Origin: Ciceribacter sichuanensis
GTDB lineage: Bacteria; Pseudomonadota; Alphaproteobacteria; Rhizobiales; Rhizobiaceae
Length of the DNA stretch: 64,000 bases
Assembly (NCBI RefSeq): GCF_024055605.1
Contig: NZ_JAMXLX010000002.1
Span: forward strand, 620,001-684,000
Reading direction: 5' to 3'
The notes under the pieces were generated by a model that saw only the letters and a program-made list of their open reading frames with translations, was not told where the DNA came from and did not search any database. This document shows positions 27,147-36,290 of the stretch, piece after piece (the stretch's first letter is position 1; every line of letters begins with the position of its first letter). Position numbers and translations under genes: made by a program.

Positions 27147-28313
27147 TCAGACCTTGCCCATCTGCGCCTTCAGATAAGTTGCGGCAGTGGCGTAGCCTCC
27201 CATGGCGCCATCGACGAAATGCATGTGATTGCGCCGCACCGCCGAGGGAACGATGCAGGTCATCAGTGCCTCATCCTGTTCATGCAGACCGAAATAACAG
27301 ATGCCCCGAGCCTGGGCTTCACCCAGCTTCTGCCGAATCTGCGCAAGCCGCACCACATCGACATCCACCGTCATTTTCAGACCGTCCTCGAACTTGCGGA
27401 AATCGGTGTTGCGGGCAACTCCCTGCCGGTATCCGTTGGCGCTGAACCGCCCGAGCGACGCATTGAAGCTGGCGAGAACACGCACCAGAACCACCTGGGC
27501 CGAAATCCCGAGCGTGTGTTTCACCCGCGCCCAGCCGAAGCCATATGGTGACCGGGCCTTGGCCTCGAGCCTGATCCCCTCCTCCGTAAAGCCCACCTCC
27601 GGACCGGCAGCCGGCACTGGATGGCCGCCGCGACCATCCTCGTTCGAGAGATCCACGAGATCGATGACCAACCGGCGGAATGCTTCCATATCACCTTCCG
27701 GCTTAGGCAGGACGATGATCGAGACGATGCGCCCGTAGCTCGCGGCTATCGGGTTCCAGCGGCAGGACAGGCCGGACAGATCGGGGCGAGCCCCCTTAGG
27801 CGCGGATGCGATGCCGTATTCACCCAGCTTCATACGCGCCTCCGCCCAGCTGCTACCGCCGCCGGAAAACATCGCATAGGAAATATCATTGCTGGCATTG
27901 AAACGCGCCACACGCACGTCGAGCCCGTGATGCCGGATATCCTCGACCGGCACGATGGAGGCGCGCATGGCGAGATCCATGTCGTCACGCACCCAGCTCA
28001 ACACCCGCGCCAGCGTTTCCCTGGCAATCTCGATGGAAGCGGGAGGCACTGCAACGACAGCTCCGTCGCCGCCGAAGACGAAGGGCAGATCGTATTTTTC
28101 GAGCGCGTTCAAAAGTGCGGAGATCACGCCTGCGCCGGCCATGTTGACCGCCTTGTAGCGGCCACCGTCTATCGCCCCCGTAGAGTTGATGACATCCGCG
28201 ACAGCCAAGGCCCAGCCATCCGGCAAGGGCTCGTATTTCAGGGTGTCGGCGACATCCCCGAATTCATGCAGAACCGGCAGGCGTTGAAGGAATTCGTCAG
28301 CTGCGTTGGCCAT
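27147..28313 (-). CDS. DUF3095 family protein (nucleotide-cyclase-like)
   Basis: 388 residues from the ATG at 28313. I recognise the DUF3095 pattern: FLQRLPVLHEFGDVAD, PLPDGWALAVADVINSTGAI, FVFGGDGAVVAVP. The GGDGA and the ADV-x-xST region resemble the metal-binding strands of class III cyclases, but cyclase activity is not established. The frame is open to an in-frame ATG at 28364, preceded by GGGGAT; I prefer 28313 because the family starts there, though AGGAG is 17 bases away, so the start is uncertain. Its neighbour on the same strand upstream is nothing but a 134-base gap to the hydrolase gene. Confidence 0.75.
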   Translation of the reverse strand: MANAADEFLQRLPVLHEFGDVADTLKYEPLPDGWALAVADVINSTGAIDGGRYKAVNMAGAGVISALLNALEKYDLPFVFGGDGAVVAVPPASIEIARETLARVLSWVRDDMDLAMRASIVPVEDIRHHGLDVRVARFNASNDISYAMFSGGGSSWAEARMKLGEYGIASAPKGARPDLSGLSCRWNPIAASYGRIVSIIVLPKPEGDMEAFRRLVIDLVDLSNEDGRGGHPVPAAGPEVGFTEEGIRLEAKARSPYGFGWARVKHTLGISAQVVLVRVLASFNASLGRFSANGYRQGVARNTDFRKFEDGLKMTVDVDVVRLAQIRQKLGEAQARGICYFGLHEQDEALMTCIVPSAVRRNHMHFVDGAMGGYATAATYLKAQMGKV

Positions 28314-28498
28314 GGGATAAATATCGTCTTCTCCTGGCAAAAATCCAGTGCTGGCCGCGCCCATAAATATCCCCGCGCCGCGACGTCATAGCATCGGGAA
28401 AGCGCTATCGGCACCCCGTAAAAGAACGGCCCGGAGGCGGGATTTCCCCTCGCCTCCGAGCCGGTCATCATCGACGGATCGCTATCCGCCACCCATCC

Positions 28499-29482
28499 TC
28501 AAGCCTTGAAGAAGGCCAGCAGGTCGGCATTGATGATATCGGCATGGGTCGTTGCCATGCCGTGCGGCAGGCCTTCATAAACCTTCAGCGTCGGCTTCTT
28601 CAAAAGCTTGGCCGCAAGCAGCGCGGAGTCGGCGATCGGCACGATCTGATCGTCGTCGCCATGCATGACCAGCACCGGAACTTCGATCGTCTTCAGGTCT
28701 TCGGTGAAGTCCGTTTCCGAGAAGGCCTTGATGCAATCGTAATGGGCCTTTGCGCCGCCCATCATGCCCTGCCTCCACCAGTTATCGATGGAGCCCTGGG
28801 AGACCTTCGCGCCCGGCCGGTTGAACCCGTAGAACGGACCCTCCGGGATATCCCGGAAGAACTGAGCCCGGTTGGCGACGAGCGCCGCGCGGAACCCGTC
28901 GAAGACTTCGAGCGGCAGGCCGCCCGGATTCTTGTCCGACTTGACCATCACAGGGGGAACCGCGCCGATCAGGACGGCCTTGGCGACGCGGCCGTTGCCA
29001 CCGTGGCGCGCGACATAGCGAGCCACTTCGCCGCCGCCGGTCGAATGGCCGACATGGATCGCGTTCTTCAGGTCCAGATGAGCGGCAAGTTCGGCCACAT
29101 CGGCGGCGTAGGTGTCCATTTCATTGCCGGTGTCCGTCTGGGTGGAACGGCCATGGCCACGGCGATCATGGGCGATGACCCGGTAGCCCTGCTGCAGGAA
29201 GAACAGCATCTGGGCATCCCAGTCGTCGGATGAAAGCGGCCAGCCGTGATGGAAAACGACCGGTTGCGCGTCCTTGCTACCCCAGTCCTTGTAGAAGATC
29301 TGCGTGCCGTCCTTGGTGGTGATGGTGCTGCTGCTCATGATGTTCGTCTCCTTCTGGTTGGAATGCGTGGCTGCGGATGCCTTGGCAAGGTCGAGGAAAG
29401 GCGGGATCGCCGTCGAGGCGGCAAGACCCATCCCCGCGATCAAAACACGCCTGCGTGTCGTTTTGTTAATCTGGTCAGTCAT
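28499..29482 (-). CDS. Alpha/beta hydrolase (non-haem chloroperoxidase-like) with optional Tat signal
   Basis: 327 residues from 29482. The first 48 contain a Tat-like signal ([16 protein letters not shown]); the enzyme core begins at M49 (position 29338). The core has oxyanion [11 protein letters not shown], nucleophile S147 in GHSTGGG, acid in [10 protein letters not shown] and histidine in [10 protein letters not shown], as in chloroperoxidase/arylesterase-type hydrolases. Both candidate starts have ribosome sites: GGAGA before 29482 and AAGGAG before 29338, so exported and cytosolic forms may both be made. It faces an OhrR-like MarR regulator, and two identical palindromes lie between them, which suggests induction by organic peroxides. 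Confidence 0.85.
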   Translation of the reverse strand: MTDQINKTTRRRVLIAGMGLAASTAIPPFLDLAKASAATHSNQKETNIMSSSTITTKDGTQIFYKDWGSKDAQPVVFHHGWPLSSDDWDAQMLFFLQQGYRVIAHDRRGHGRSTQTDTGNEMDTYAADVAELAAHLDLKNAIHVGHSTGGGEVARYVARHGGNGRVAKAVLIGAVPPVMVKSDKNPGGLPLEVFDGFRAALVANRAQFFRDIPEGPFYGFNRPGAKVSQGSIDNWWRQGMMGGAKAHYDCIKAFSETDFTEDLKTIEVPVLVMHGDDDQIVPIADSALLAAKLLKKPTLKVYEGLPHGMATTHADIINADLLAFFKA

Positions 29483-29514
29483 CTGCCGTCTCCGTTTTTA
29501 CGTTCGCGATATTT

Positions 29515-29528
29515 GTTATCGCGATATC
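29515..29528. promoter_or_regulatory. MarR/OhrR-type operator, copy 1
   Basis: GTTATCGCGATATC, with the perfect palindromic core TATCGCGATA, lies 33 bases upstream of the hydrolase start. An identical 14-mer occurs 55 bases away beside the regulator gene. A partial copy (TTCGCGATAT) adjoins on the left. Confidence 0.7.
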
Positions 29529-29569
29529 TATATGCATAACTGCACGTGAAATCCTTGTCCATAGGAAAA

Positions 29570-29583
29570 GTTATCGCGATATC
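29570..29583. promoter_or_regulatory. MarR/OhrR-type operator, copy 2
   Basis: Second exact GTTATCGCGATATC, 46 bases upstream of the regulator start. Its placement suits autorepression of the MarR gene, while copy 1 suits repression of the hydrolase. Confidence 0.7.
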
Positions 29584-29628
29584 ATTTTTCGTGGTAAAAG
29601 AACTCAACAGCCAATTTGGGAGTTCCCC

Positions 29629-30072
29629 ATGACCAGCCGAACTTCACCGGTCCCCTTGGACAACCAGCTCTGCTTTTCGCTCTACATGGCCAATATCGCC
29701 ATCAACCGCACCTACAAGCCGATGCTCGACGCCATGGGCATCACCTACCCGCAATATCTCGTGCTGAACGCACTTGCGGAGAACGATGGCCTGACGGTCG
29801 GCGCCATCGCGGACCGTCTGTCGCTCGAATCCAGCACCATCACCCCGCCGGTCAAACGCCTTGAGCAGGCGGGCCTGGTGGAACGCCGGCGCAGCACCAC
29901 CGACGAGCGGCAGGTTCACGTCTGGCTCACGGAAGCCGGCCGGGCGCTTGTCCGGGAAAGCCGCTGCCTCGGCGAAACTCTGACCGCGCGCTCCGGCATG
30001 ACGCCCGAGCAGCTTCAGGCGTTCAACCGGCAGGTCCTGACCTTTCTCGGCGCGCTCACGGCAGAGGACTGA
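29629..30072 (+). CDS. MarR-family regulator, OhrR-like peroxide sensor
   Basis: 147 residues. A winged-helix MarR core (LTVGAIADRLSLESSTITPPVKRLEQAGLVERRRSTTDERQV) is preceded by LDNQLCFSLYMAN. The cysteine C15 lies where OhrR carries its reactive peroxide-sensing thiol, and Y19 also fits. OhrR normally represses an organic hydroperoxide resistance gene (ohr); here the divergent target is an alpha/beta hydrolase instead. The ATG at 29629 follows TGGGAGTTCCCC. Confidence 0.85.
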   Translation: MTSRTSPVPLDNQLCFSLYMANIAINRTYKPMLDAMGITYPQYLVLNALAENDGLTVGAIADRLSLESSTITPPVKRLEQAGLVERRRSTTDERQVHVWLTEAGRALVRESRCLGETLTARSGMTPEQLQAFNRQVLTFLGALTAED

Positions 30073-30213
30073 GCGACGGCCGGACATTTGCCGAAGGATC
30101 GGGATTGCCTCGCCTTGCGCTTTCCCTTTCGGCCGTCTGTTGGGTAGACTGGCGGTCAGGAGATTCCGGCCGGCGGCGACCGGCCGGCCTCACGGCAATC
30201 GGAAGGAACCCGC

Positions 30214-31908
30214 ATGACTGCACTTGAACGCCGCATCGACCAGGGCGTGGGCCGCGAGCCAGCCGACATCGTTCTGAAGGGGGGCCGTTTCTTCGATCTC
30301 GTCACCGGCGAACTCATCTCCTCCGACATCGCCATCTGCGGCGACACCGTGGTCGGCACCTGCGGCAACTATTCCGGCCGCGAGGAAATCGACATCACAG
30401 GCAAGATCGTGGTTCCGGGCTTCATCGACACCCATCTCCATATCGAAAGTTCGCTCGTTACCCCGCACGAGTTCGACCGCTGCGTCCTGCCTTATGGCGT
30501 CACCACGGTCATCTGCGATCCGCACGAGATCGCCAACGTGCTTGGAACCGAAGGCATCCAGTATTTCCTCGATTCGTCCGAGCAGGCGATCATGGATATC
30601 CGCGTGCAGCTCTCTTCCTGCGTTCCCGCGACCCATCTGGAGACGTCGGGCGCCGACCTGCCCATCGAACGCCTCCTACCCTTCCGCAACCACCCCAAGG
30701 TGATCGGCCTCGCCGAGTTCATGAACTTCCCCGGCGTGATCCACAAGGATCCCATCTGCATGGCCAAGCTCGAGGCCTTTCAGGGCCAGCACATCGACGG
30801 CCACTCACCGCTTCTCTCCGGCAACGACCTGAACGGCTATCTCTCGGCCGGCATCCGCACCGACCACGAATGCACCAATGTGCCGGAGGCCATGGAGAAG
30901 ATCCGCAAGGGCATGCACATCCTGGTGCGCGAGGGCTCCGTGTCGAAGGACCTGCACGCGCTGATGCCTATCATCACCGAACGCCTGTCGCCCTTCCTTG
31001 CCCTCTGTACCGACGACCGCAATCCGCTCGACATCGCCGAGGAAGGTCACCTCGACTACATGATCCGCACGGCTATCGCGCATGGCGTCGAACCGCTCGC
31101 CGTCTACCGCGCCGCCTCCATCTCGGCGGCTCGGGCCTTCGGCCTCAGGGACCGCGGCCTTGTCGCCCCCGGCTGGCGGGCGGACCTCGTCGTTATCGAC
31201 AGCCTCGAAAACTGCAAGGCCGATATCGTTTTCGCCGCCGGTCGCCGCGTGACCCCGGAACTCTTCGCGACCCGCAAGCCGGTCGCGCCCGTCGGCCTCG
31301 ACAGCGTCAAGGCGCGGATCGTCAAGGCCGCCGATTTCGGCGTTCCCGTCTCCGAGGGCGAAACGCCTGTGATGGGCGTGCTTCCCGGCAAGATCATCAC
31401 CGAACACCGCCGCTACCGCCTGCCCACCGCCGGCAACCAGAGCAGCGTCGATCTCGACCGCGACATCATCAAGGTCGCCGTGATCGAGCGCCACGGCAAG
31501 AACGGCAACCACGCCAACGGCTTCGTTCAGGGTTTCGGCCTGAAGAAGGGCGCAATCGCCTCCACCGTCGGCCATGACAGCCACAACATCTGCGTCGTAG
31601 GCGTCTCCGAGGATGACATGGCGCTCGCCGCCAATCGCCTCGGCGAAATCAAGGGCGGCTTCGTCGTGGTCGAAGACGGCAAGGTGACCGGCGAGATCCC
31701 GCTCCCCGTCGCCGGCCTCATGAGCCTTGAACCCTACGAGGCCGTTCGCGACACGCTGCATCACCTGAGAAAGTCCGCCTATGCCCTTGGAACGACTCTG
31801 CAAGAGCCCTTCCTCCAGGTCGCTTTCCTCCCGCTTCCGGTCATTCCGCACCTGAAGATTTCCGACAAGGGCATGGTCGACGTGGATCAGTTCCGCCTGA
31901 TAGGGTGA
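30214..31908 (+). CDS. ade: Adenine deaminase
   Basis: 564 residues. An amidohydrolase that converts adenine to hypoxanthine and ammonia. Seen: [22 protein letters not shown] (metal-binding HxH), [37 protein letters not shown] and the C-terminal [11 protein letters not shown], all characteristic of the Ade (not Add) family. Strong AAGGAACCC ribosome site. It can feed hypoxanthine to the XdhABC enzyme encoded 19 kb downstream. It is monocistronic; the next gene starts 110 bases later. Confidence 0.95.
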   Translation: MTALERRIDQGVGREPADIVLKGGRFFDLVTGELISSDIAICGDTVVGTCGNYSGREEIDITGKIVVPGFIDTHLHIESSLVTPHEFDRCVLPYGVTTVICDPHEIANVLGTEGIQYFLDSSEQAIMDIRVQLSSCVPATHLETSGADLPIERLLPFRNHPKVIGLAEFMNFPGVIHKDPICMAKLEAFQGQHIDGHSPLLSGNDLNGYLSAGIRTDHECTNVPEAMEKIRKGMHILVREGSVSKDLHALMPIITERLSPFLALCTDDRNPLDIAEEGHLDYMIRTAIAHGVEPLAVYRAASISAARAFGLRDRGLVAPGWRADLVVIDSLENCKADIVFAAGRRVTPELFATRKPVAPVGLDSVKARIVKAADFGVPVSEGETPVMGVLPGKIITEHRRYRLPTAGNQSSVDLDRDIIKVAVIERHGKNGNHANGFVQGFGLKKGAIASTVGHDSHNICVVGVSEDDMALAANRLGEIKGGFVVVEDGKVTGEIPLPVAGLMSLEPYEAVRDTLHHLRKSAYALGTTLQEPFLQVAFLPLPVIPHLKISDKGMVDVDQFRLIG

Positions 31909-32018
31909 GGACTGGCAAATTCCGAACCTGTAAGATCTTATCGAAACAGGTAAAGGCGTTGCCACGTGATACCGCCTTCCTTGCTGCCAGTCATAAGCTC
32001 CGCCGCGGACCAGGATTC

Positions 32019-32807
32019 ATGCCAACCCCTGCAGTTGACGCCTCGCATCCGACCATACGCCAGAGGATGACAAGCCTTTATTATGGTCGCGGCAAAGCAG
32101 CGGTCCGTTTTCAATTTGCCATGATGGTCATCGACCTCGCCATCATTGGCTTCTTTCTCGCCGGCCCTTATCTGCGCAACCGACCATCCTATATCGTGAT
32201 CGACTATGCAATCGCGCTTTGGATGGCGCTGGAGTTGGCCGCCCAATGGTCTGCATCGACCTCTACCCGCAGATGGATGGCGAAGCCGATCACATGGCTC
32301 GATATCTTCGTGTTTTGCACACTGCTCTTTCCCCAATGGCTGTTCAACTTTGCATTCCTGCGCGTGGTCCGCATCTGGGCAGTGGCGCAACGGCCGATCT
32401 TCCGGCTGATGCTGAAACGTATCGGCCTTCGAGAGCAGACCGATGTCGTCAAGGCCTTCCTCAACTTCATCGTGTTCCTGTTCCTTGTAACCGGCTTCGT
32501 CTACAGCTTCTTCTTCTATTATGAGGATTCGGGAAGCGGCTTCATCGATGCGCTTTATTTCACCGTGGCGACGGTGACGACCACCGGCTTCGGCGACGTC
32601 ACTCTTCCCGGAACCTTCGGCAAGCTGACCTCGGTCATCACCATGATCATCGGCATCTCGCTGTTCGTACGCCTTGCGCAGGCCATCGTACGGCCACACA
32701 AGGTGACCTTTCCCTGCCCACAATGCGGCCTCAACCGCCACGATACCGATGCCGTGCATTGCAAGGCCTGCGGACACATACTCAACATACCGGACGAGGG
32801 CGCCTGA
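32019..32807 (+). CDS. Six-TM-like potassium channel with C-terminal zinc ribbon
   Basis: 262 residues. A voltage-sensor-like four-helix region (about 30-125, with FLRVVRIWAVAQR carrying spaced arginines) precedes a pore domain. The selectivity filter is TTTGFGDV at 187-194, a variant of TVGYGD. After the last helix comes a short zinc ribbon with cysteines 233, 236, 248 and 251 (CPQCG ... CKACG). That tail is unusual for bacterial channels and could sense metal or redox state, or aid assembly. The ATG at 32019 has AGGA 5 bases upstream; the frame is open upstream but overlaps ade and lacks similarity. Confidence 0.82.
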   Translation: MPTPAVDASHPTIRQRMTSLYYGRGKAAVRFQFAMMVIDLAIIGFFLAGPYLRNRPSYIVIDYAIALWMALELAAQWSASTSTRRWMAKPITWLDIFVFCTLLFPQWLFNFAFLRVVRIWAVAQRPIFRLMLKRIGLREQTDVVKAFLNFIVFLFLVTGFVYSFFFYYEDSGSGFIDALYFTVATVTTTGFGDVTLPGTFGKLTSVITMIIGISLFVRLAQAIVRPHKVTFPCPQCGLNRHDTDAVHCKACGHILNIPDEGA

Positions 32808-32833
32808 TCCCGTCCGGTATATTCTGAAAAGGC

Positions 32834-33205
32834 TCAGTGCCGGTAAAGCACCATGCCTGCGTGATGAAGGATATCGCTGCGGAAATCGCCATCGGCGGTA
32901 AAGCCGGTGTCGTCCCAGTATTCGATGTGGCTGCCGCTTACTTCGTAGCGGCCCTCATAGGCGTGCTCGCGATTTCCGCGGGCCTCCACATAGCGCCCGT
33001 TGGGCAGAAGCTCGTGACGAACGTGGCCGTCACCCGTTACCCACAATCCTACATAGGGATGGCTCTTCATGTCTCTCTCCTGAATTTCGGTAATCTCGCC
33101 GGAGAAATTCCCGGCCCTTGGCGGCGTCATCACGAAAAGGGTGATGTAGGCGATGGCGGCAACAAGCGCGATCATCGCCGGTGTATCGTTTGAAAAATCA
33201 ACCAT
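32834..33205 (-). CDS. Atu4866-domain protein with N-terminal membrane anchor
   Basis: 123 residues from the ATG at 33205. The C-terminal 78 residues (HPYVGLWVTGDGHVRHELL, YEGRYEVSGSHIEYWDDTGF) match the small beta-barrel Atu4866 family of Agrobacterium, function unknown. Residues 10-27 form one hydrophobic segment. An internal ATG at 33070 has an excellent CAGGAGAGAGAC ribosome site and would give only the domain, so two forms are possible. The upstream start overlaps the stop of a 45-residue small gene by 8 bases. An AraC regulator is divergent, a common partner of such genes. Confidence 0.75.
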   Translation of the reverse strand: MVDFSNDTPAMIALVAAIAYITLFVMTPPRAGNFSGEITEIQERDMKSHPYVGLWVTGDGHVRHELLPNGRYVEARGNREHAYEGRYEVSGSHIEYWDDTGFTADGDFRSDILHHAGMVLYRH

Positions 33206-33335
33206 TCAGCCCATATCTCCGTTCCAGACGATCCTGTCGTTCGGAATGGATCCGCCCGACCGTCGCAAGAACGTGCCGGGCACCCGCAGCAACCCAGCGC
33301 AGAGGGCTTTCCAGAATATATTGAAGTGCAGACAT
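33198..33335 (-). CDS. Small 45-residue protein coupled to the Atu4866-domain gene
   Basis: The ATG at 33335 is preceded by CCAGGAGGACGGGAAG, one of the best ribosome sites in the window. The product (ALQYILESPLRWVAAGARHV, then a strongly basic/acidic tail) has no signal peptide and is not recognised. Its stop overlaps the next start (8 bases), which argues for a real translated unit. Confidence 0.55.
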   Translation of the reverse strand: MSALQYILESPLRWVAAGARHVLATVGRIHSERQDRLERRYGLNG

Positions 33336-33542
33336 CTTCCCGTCCTCCTGGATTTTGCATCTCGCCGCCCGTCGGCGATTGACGGTGATATGGGGATCGG
33401 GACCGAGGAAGTGGTAGAACACTTGGCCGCAAGGATTGCACAATCCTCCGAATTGCACGATCCTCCATTTGGGGTTTCCCGTCAGACATCCTAGCTAAGA
33501 CCCGAAAAGCCAGAACAATCAGGGCTCAGGAGCAGCCTCGCC

Positions 33543-34445
33543 ATGAAACCGCATATCGAATTGAAAGAGCTGATTGCACGACACGCCACGCAGGAAGGCT
33601 TGCAGGCAACCCCTGTTCCGCGCCTGACGCTGATCCGCGCCAGCCAGCCGACCGAGCCGATGCACGGCGTACACAAGCCATCGATCTGCATCATCGCCCA
33701 AGGGCGCAAGCGCGTTCAGGCTTGCGAGCGGGTGTTGGAATACGGTGCGGGAAACCATCTGATCGTCTCCCTCGATCTGCCGGTGCTCGGCCATGTCATC
33801 GATGCGACGCCGGAGGAACCCTATCTCTGCCTGCGGCTCGATCTGGACCTGGCTCTTCTCGGCACGCTGGTGCTGGAGATGAATGCTCCGATCGGGCAGA
33901 CCACCCCCTCATGCAAGGCGCTTGGCGTTGCACAAACACCCGACGCGTTGCTGAATGCAGCAATCCGGCTCGTTGGATTGCTGGACAAGCCGCAGGACAT
34001 TCCCTTCCTCGCACCGCTGATCGAACGGGAATTGCTGTACCTGCTGCTGCGCGGCGAACATGCCGGCCTCCTGCACCAGATGCTGACGCCGAACCACCGC
34101 CTGCAGAACGTCAACCGTGCCATCAACTGGATCCGCACCAATTTCCATCGCCCCTTCTCGATAGAAATCATTGCGGCCGAGGCCCGCATGAGCAGCTCGT
34201 CCCTGCACGAGCACTTCCGTGCCATGACCAGCATGAGCCCGCTGCAATACCAGAAGCAACTCAGGCTTCAGGAGGCACGCCGGTTGATCCTGACCGAAGC
34301 ACTCGATGCAGCAACGGCAGGTCGCAAGGTGGGCTATGACAGCCCATCCCAGTTCAGCCGCGAATATCGCCGGCAGTTCGGAGCACCGCCGGTCTCCGAC
34401 GTGACGCGGCTCAAAACCCGCCCCGGAGATCTGGCGGAGGCCTGA
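33543..34445 (+). CDS. AraC-family transcriptional regulator
   Basis: 300 residues. An N-terminal AraC_N (PF06719-type) domain (about 25-190, PTEPMHGVHKPSICIIAQGRKR) precedes two C-terminal helix-turn-helices (INWIRTNFHRPFSIEIIAAEARMSSSSLHEHFRAMT; VGYDSPSQFSREYRRQFG). It is divergent from the small gene/Atu4866 unit across about 207 bases and probably activates it. The ATG at 33543 follows AGGAGCAGCCTCGCC. Confidence 0.88.
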   Translation: MKPHIELKELIARHATQEGLQATPVPRLTLIRASQPTEPMHGVHKPSICIIAQGRKRVQACERVLEYGAGNHLIVSLDLPVLGHVIDATPEEPYLCLRLDLDLALLGTLVLEMNAPIGQTTPSCKALGVAQTPDALLNAAIRLVGLLDKPQDIPFLAPLIERELLYLLLRGEHAGLLHQMLTPNHRLQNVNRAINWIRTNFHRPFSIEIIAAEARMSSSSLHEHFRAMTSMSPLQYQKQLRLQEARRLILTEALDAATAGRKVGYDSPSQFSREYRRQFGAPPVSDVTRLKTRPGDLAEA

Positions 34446-34467
34446 ATTTCAGGCCCACAGGCAGCCT

Positions 34468-36156
34468 TCACACAATCGCGCAGAAACCATCGAGCGGCGC
34501 AAGGTGAAGGCTCGCCTTCTCCACGGTGCCGCTGTAACCGGGCAGGTCCAGCACCTGCTTCACGGAGACGCCGACCGGCAACACCACCTTGTGGGCCTTT
34601 CGGCCCATATTGAAGGCGAAGAGCAGCCGCTCCTCGCCCTTGGACCGGATGAAGGCCAGAACGTCTTCTCCGGCATCGAGGAACTGCATGTCGCCATCGA
34701 TGAGCGCCACGTGCGTCTTCCGGAAGGCGAGCATGGCGCGGTAATGCCCGAGCACCGACGTCGCCTCTCCGTCCTGCACGTCGACCGCCAGCGCCGCATG
34801 CTCGGTCGGCACAGGTAACCATGGTTTCGAGGCCGTGGTGAAACCGCCATTCGCCATCTCCCCCTTCCAGGGCATCGGCGTGCGGCATCCGTCACGCCCC
34901 TTGAAGGCCGGCCAGAAACGAATGCCATAGGGGTCCCGCAGGTCCTCAAAGGCAAGCTCGGCCTCCGGCAGTCCCAGTTCCTCGCCCTGATAGAGGCAGA
35001 TCGAGCCGCGCAACGCCGCAAGCACGCTGATCGCCAGCTTCGCCACCTTGGCGCGCTCCGCCTCATTCTGCGCAAACCGGCTCGCATGCCTCGTGACATC
35101 GTGGTTTGAAAAGGCCCAGCAGACCCAGCCATCCGTCACCGAGCGGAAGAAATCCTCGACGCAGCGGCGAATGTGGGATGGCGTGAAATCCGGTCCGAGA
35201 AGGTCGAACGTGTAGCACATGTGCAGCTTGTCGCCGCCGGCGGTATAGGCCGCAACCGTCTTGAGAGAACGCGCACCATCGCCGACCTCGCCGACACTGG
35301 CGCGATCGGGATATTCATCGAGCAGCGCCCGGAAACTCTTCAGGAATTCAACGTTTTCCGGCCGCGTCTTGTCATAGAGGTGGTTCTGCATCCCGTATGG
35401 ATTGACGTCGGGCGCATCGAGGCCCGCATCGTCGCTATCGGGAGCATGCGGCGGGTTGTCCCTCAGTTTCTCGTCATGGAAATAGTAGTTCACCGTATCC
35501 AGCCGGAAGCCATCGACACCCCGTTCCAGCCAGAAGCGCACCGCCTTCAGGAGAGCGTCGCGCACCTCGGCATTGTGGAAGTTCAGATCCGGCTGCGAAG
35601 CGAGGAAGTTGTGCATGTAATACTGCTTGCGCACGCCGTCCCATTCCCAGGCCGGCCCGCCGAACACCGAGAGCCAGTTGGTCGGCGCCGTGCCATCGGG
35701 CTTGGCATCCGCCCAGACGAACCAGTCCGCCTTTGGATTGTCGCGGCTCGACCGGCTTTCCTTGAACCAGGGATGCTGGTCGGACGTATGCGACAACACC
35801 TGATCGATGATGATCTTTAAGTCCAGCCGGTGCGCCTCGGCCATCATCGCATCGAAATCGGCGAGTGTCCCGAACATCGGGTCGACGTCGCAGTAATCGG
35901 ATACGTCATAGCCCATGTCCGCCATCGGCGAGGTGAAGAAGGGCGACAGCCAGATCGCATCGACACCGAGCGATGCGATGTAGGGCAGCTTCTCCGTCAC
36001 GCCCTTGAGGTCTCCGATGCCATCGCCATTGGTGTCCTGAAAGGACCGCGGATAGACCTGATAGATCACAGCCCCGCGCCACCAGTCGGCAGTGCCAACG
36101 CCAGATTTCGTCTTGTCATGGGCCTTGTTGGAGGCCTTGCTGTGACTTGAGGTCAT
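34468..36156 (-). CDS. aglA: GH13 alpha-glucosidase
   Basis: 562 residues. It hydrolyses alpha-glucosidic bonds of maltose, sucrose, trehalulose-like or related oligosaccharides in the cytoplasm. GH13 regions seen: WWRGAVIYQVYPRSFQDTNGDG, catalytic nucleophile in GVDGFRLDTVNYY, acid/base glutamate in SVGEVGD, transition-state aspartate in FSNHDVTRH, and MPWKGEMANGGF. The length and region IV/V match rhizobial AglA. The ATG at 36156 follows AGGAACTCTCC; an earlier in-frame start is improbable because it overlaps the divergent gene. No sugar transporter adjoins it. Confidence 0.9.
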   Translation of the reverse strand: MTSSHSKASNKAHDKTKSGVGTADWWRGAVIYQVYPRSFQDTNGDGIGDLKGVTEKLPYIASLGVDAIWLSPFFTSPMADMGYDVSDYCDVDPMFGTLADFDAMMAEAHRLDLKIIIDQVLSHTSDQHPWFKESRSSRDNPKADWFVWADAKPDGTAPTNWLSVFGGPAWEWDGVRKQYYMHNFLASQPDLNFHNAEVRDALLKAVRFWLERGVDGFRLDTVNYYFHDEKLRDNPPHAPDSDDAGLDAPDVNPYGMQNHLYDKTRPENVEFLKSFRALLDEYPDRASVGEVGDGARSLKTVAAYTAGGDKLHMCYTFDLLGPDFTPSHIRRCVEDFFRSVTDGWVCWAFSNHDVTRHASRFAQNEAERAKVAKLAISVLAALRGSICLYQGEELGLPEAELAFEDLRDPYGIRFWPAFKGRDGCRTPMPWKGEMANGGFTTASKPWLPVPTEHAALAVDVQDGEATSVLGHYRAMLAFRKTHVALIDGDMQFLDAGEDVLAFIRSKGEERLLFAFNMGRKAHKVVLPVGVSVKQVLDLPGYSGTVEKASLHLAPLDGFCAIV

Positions 36157-36290
36157 GGAGAGTTCCTGAATGGAGTTTCCGGATCGGCGGGAATCGTGAT
36201 CTGAATAGTACCGTCTCGCGACAAAAGGCCAAGCGGCGGCCGGGACCAATTCCATCGCGAGCGCCACCGGGGAACACATCGGGGTAGAGG

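Noticed and set aside
28364..28366. The upstream ATG at 28364 as the definite start of the DUF3095 protein
   Set aside because: It has only a weak GGGGAT ribosome site and adds 17 residues outside the family pattern, so 28313 was preferred while leaving the choice open.
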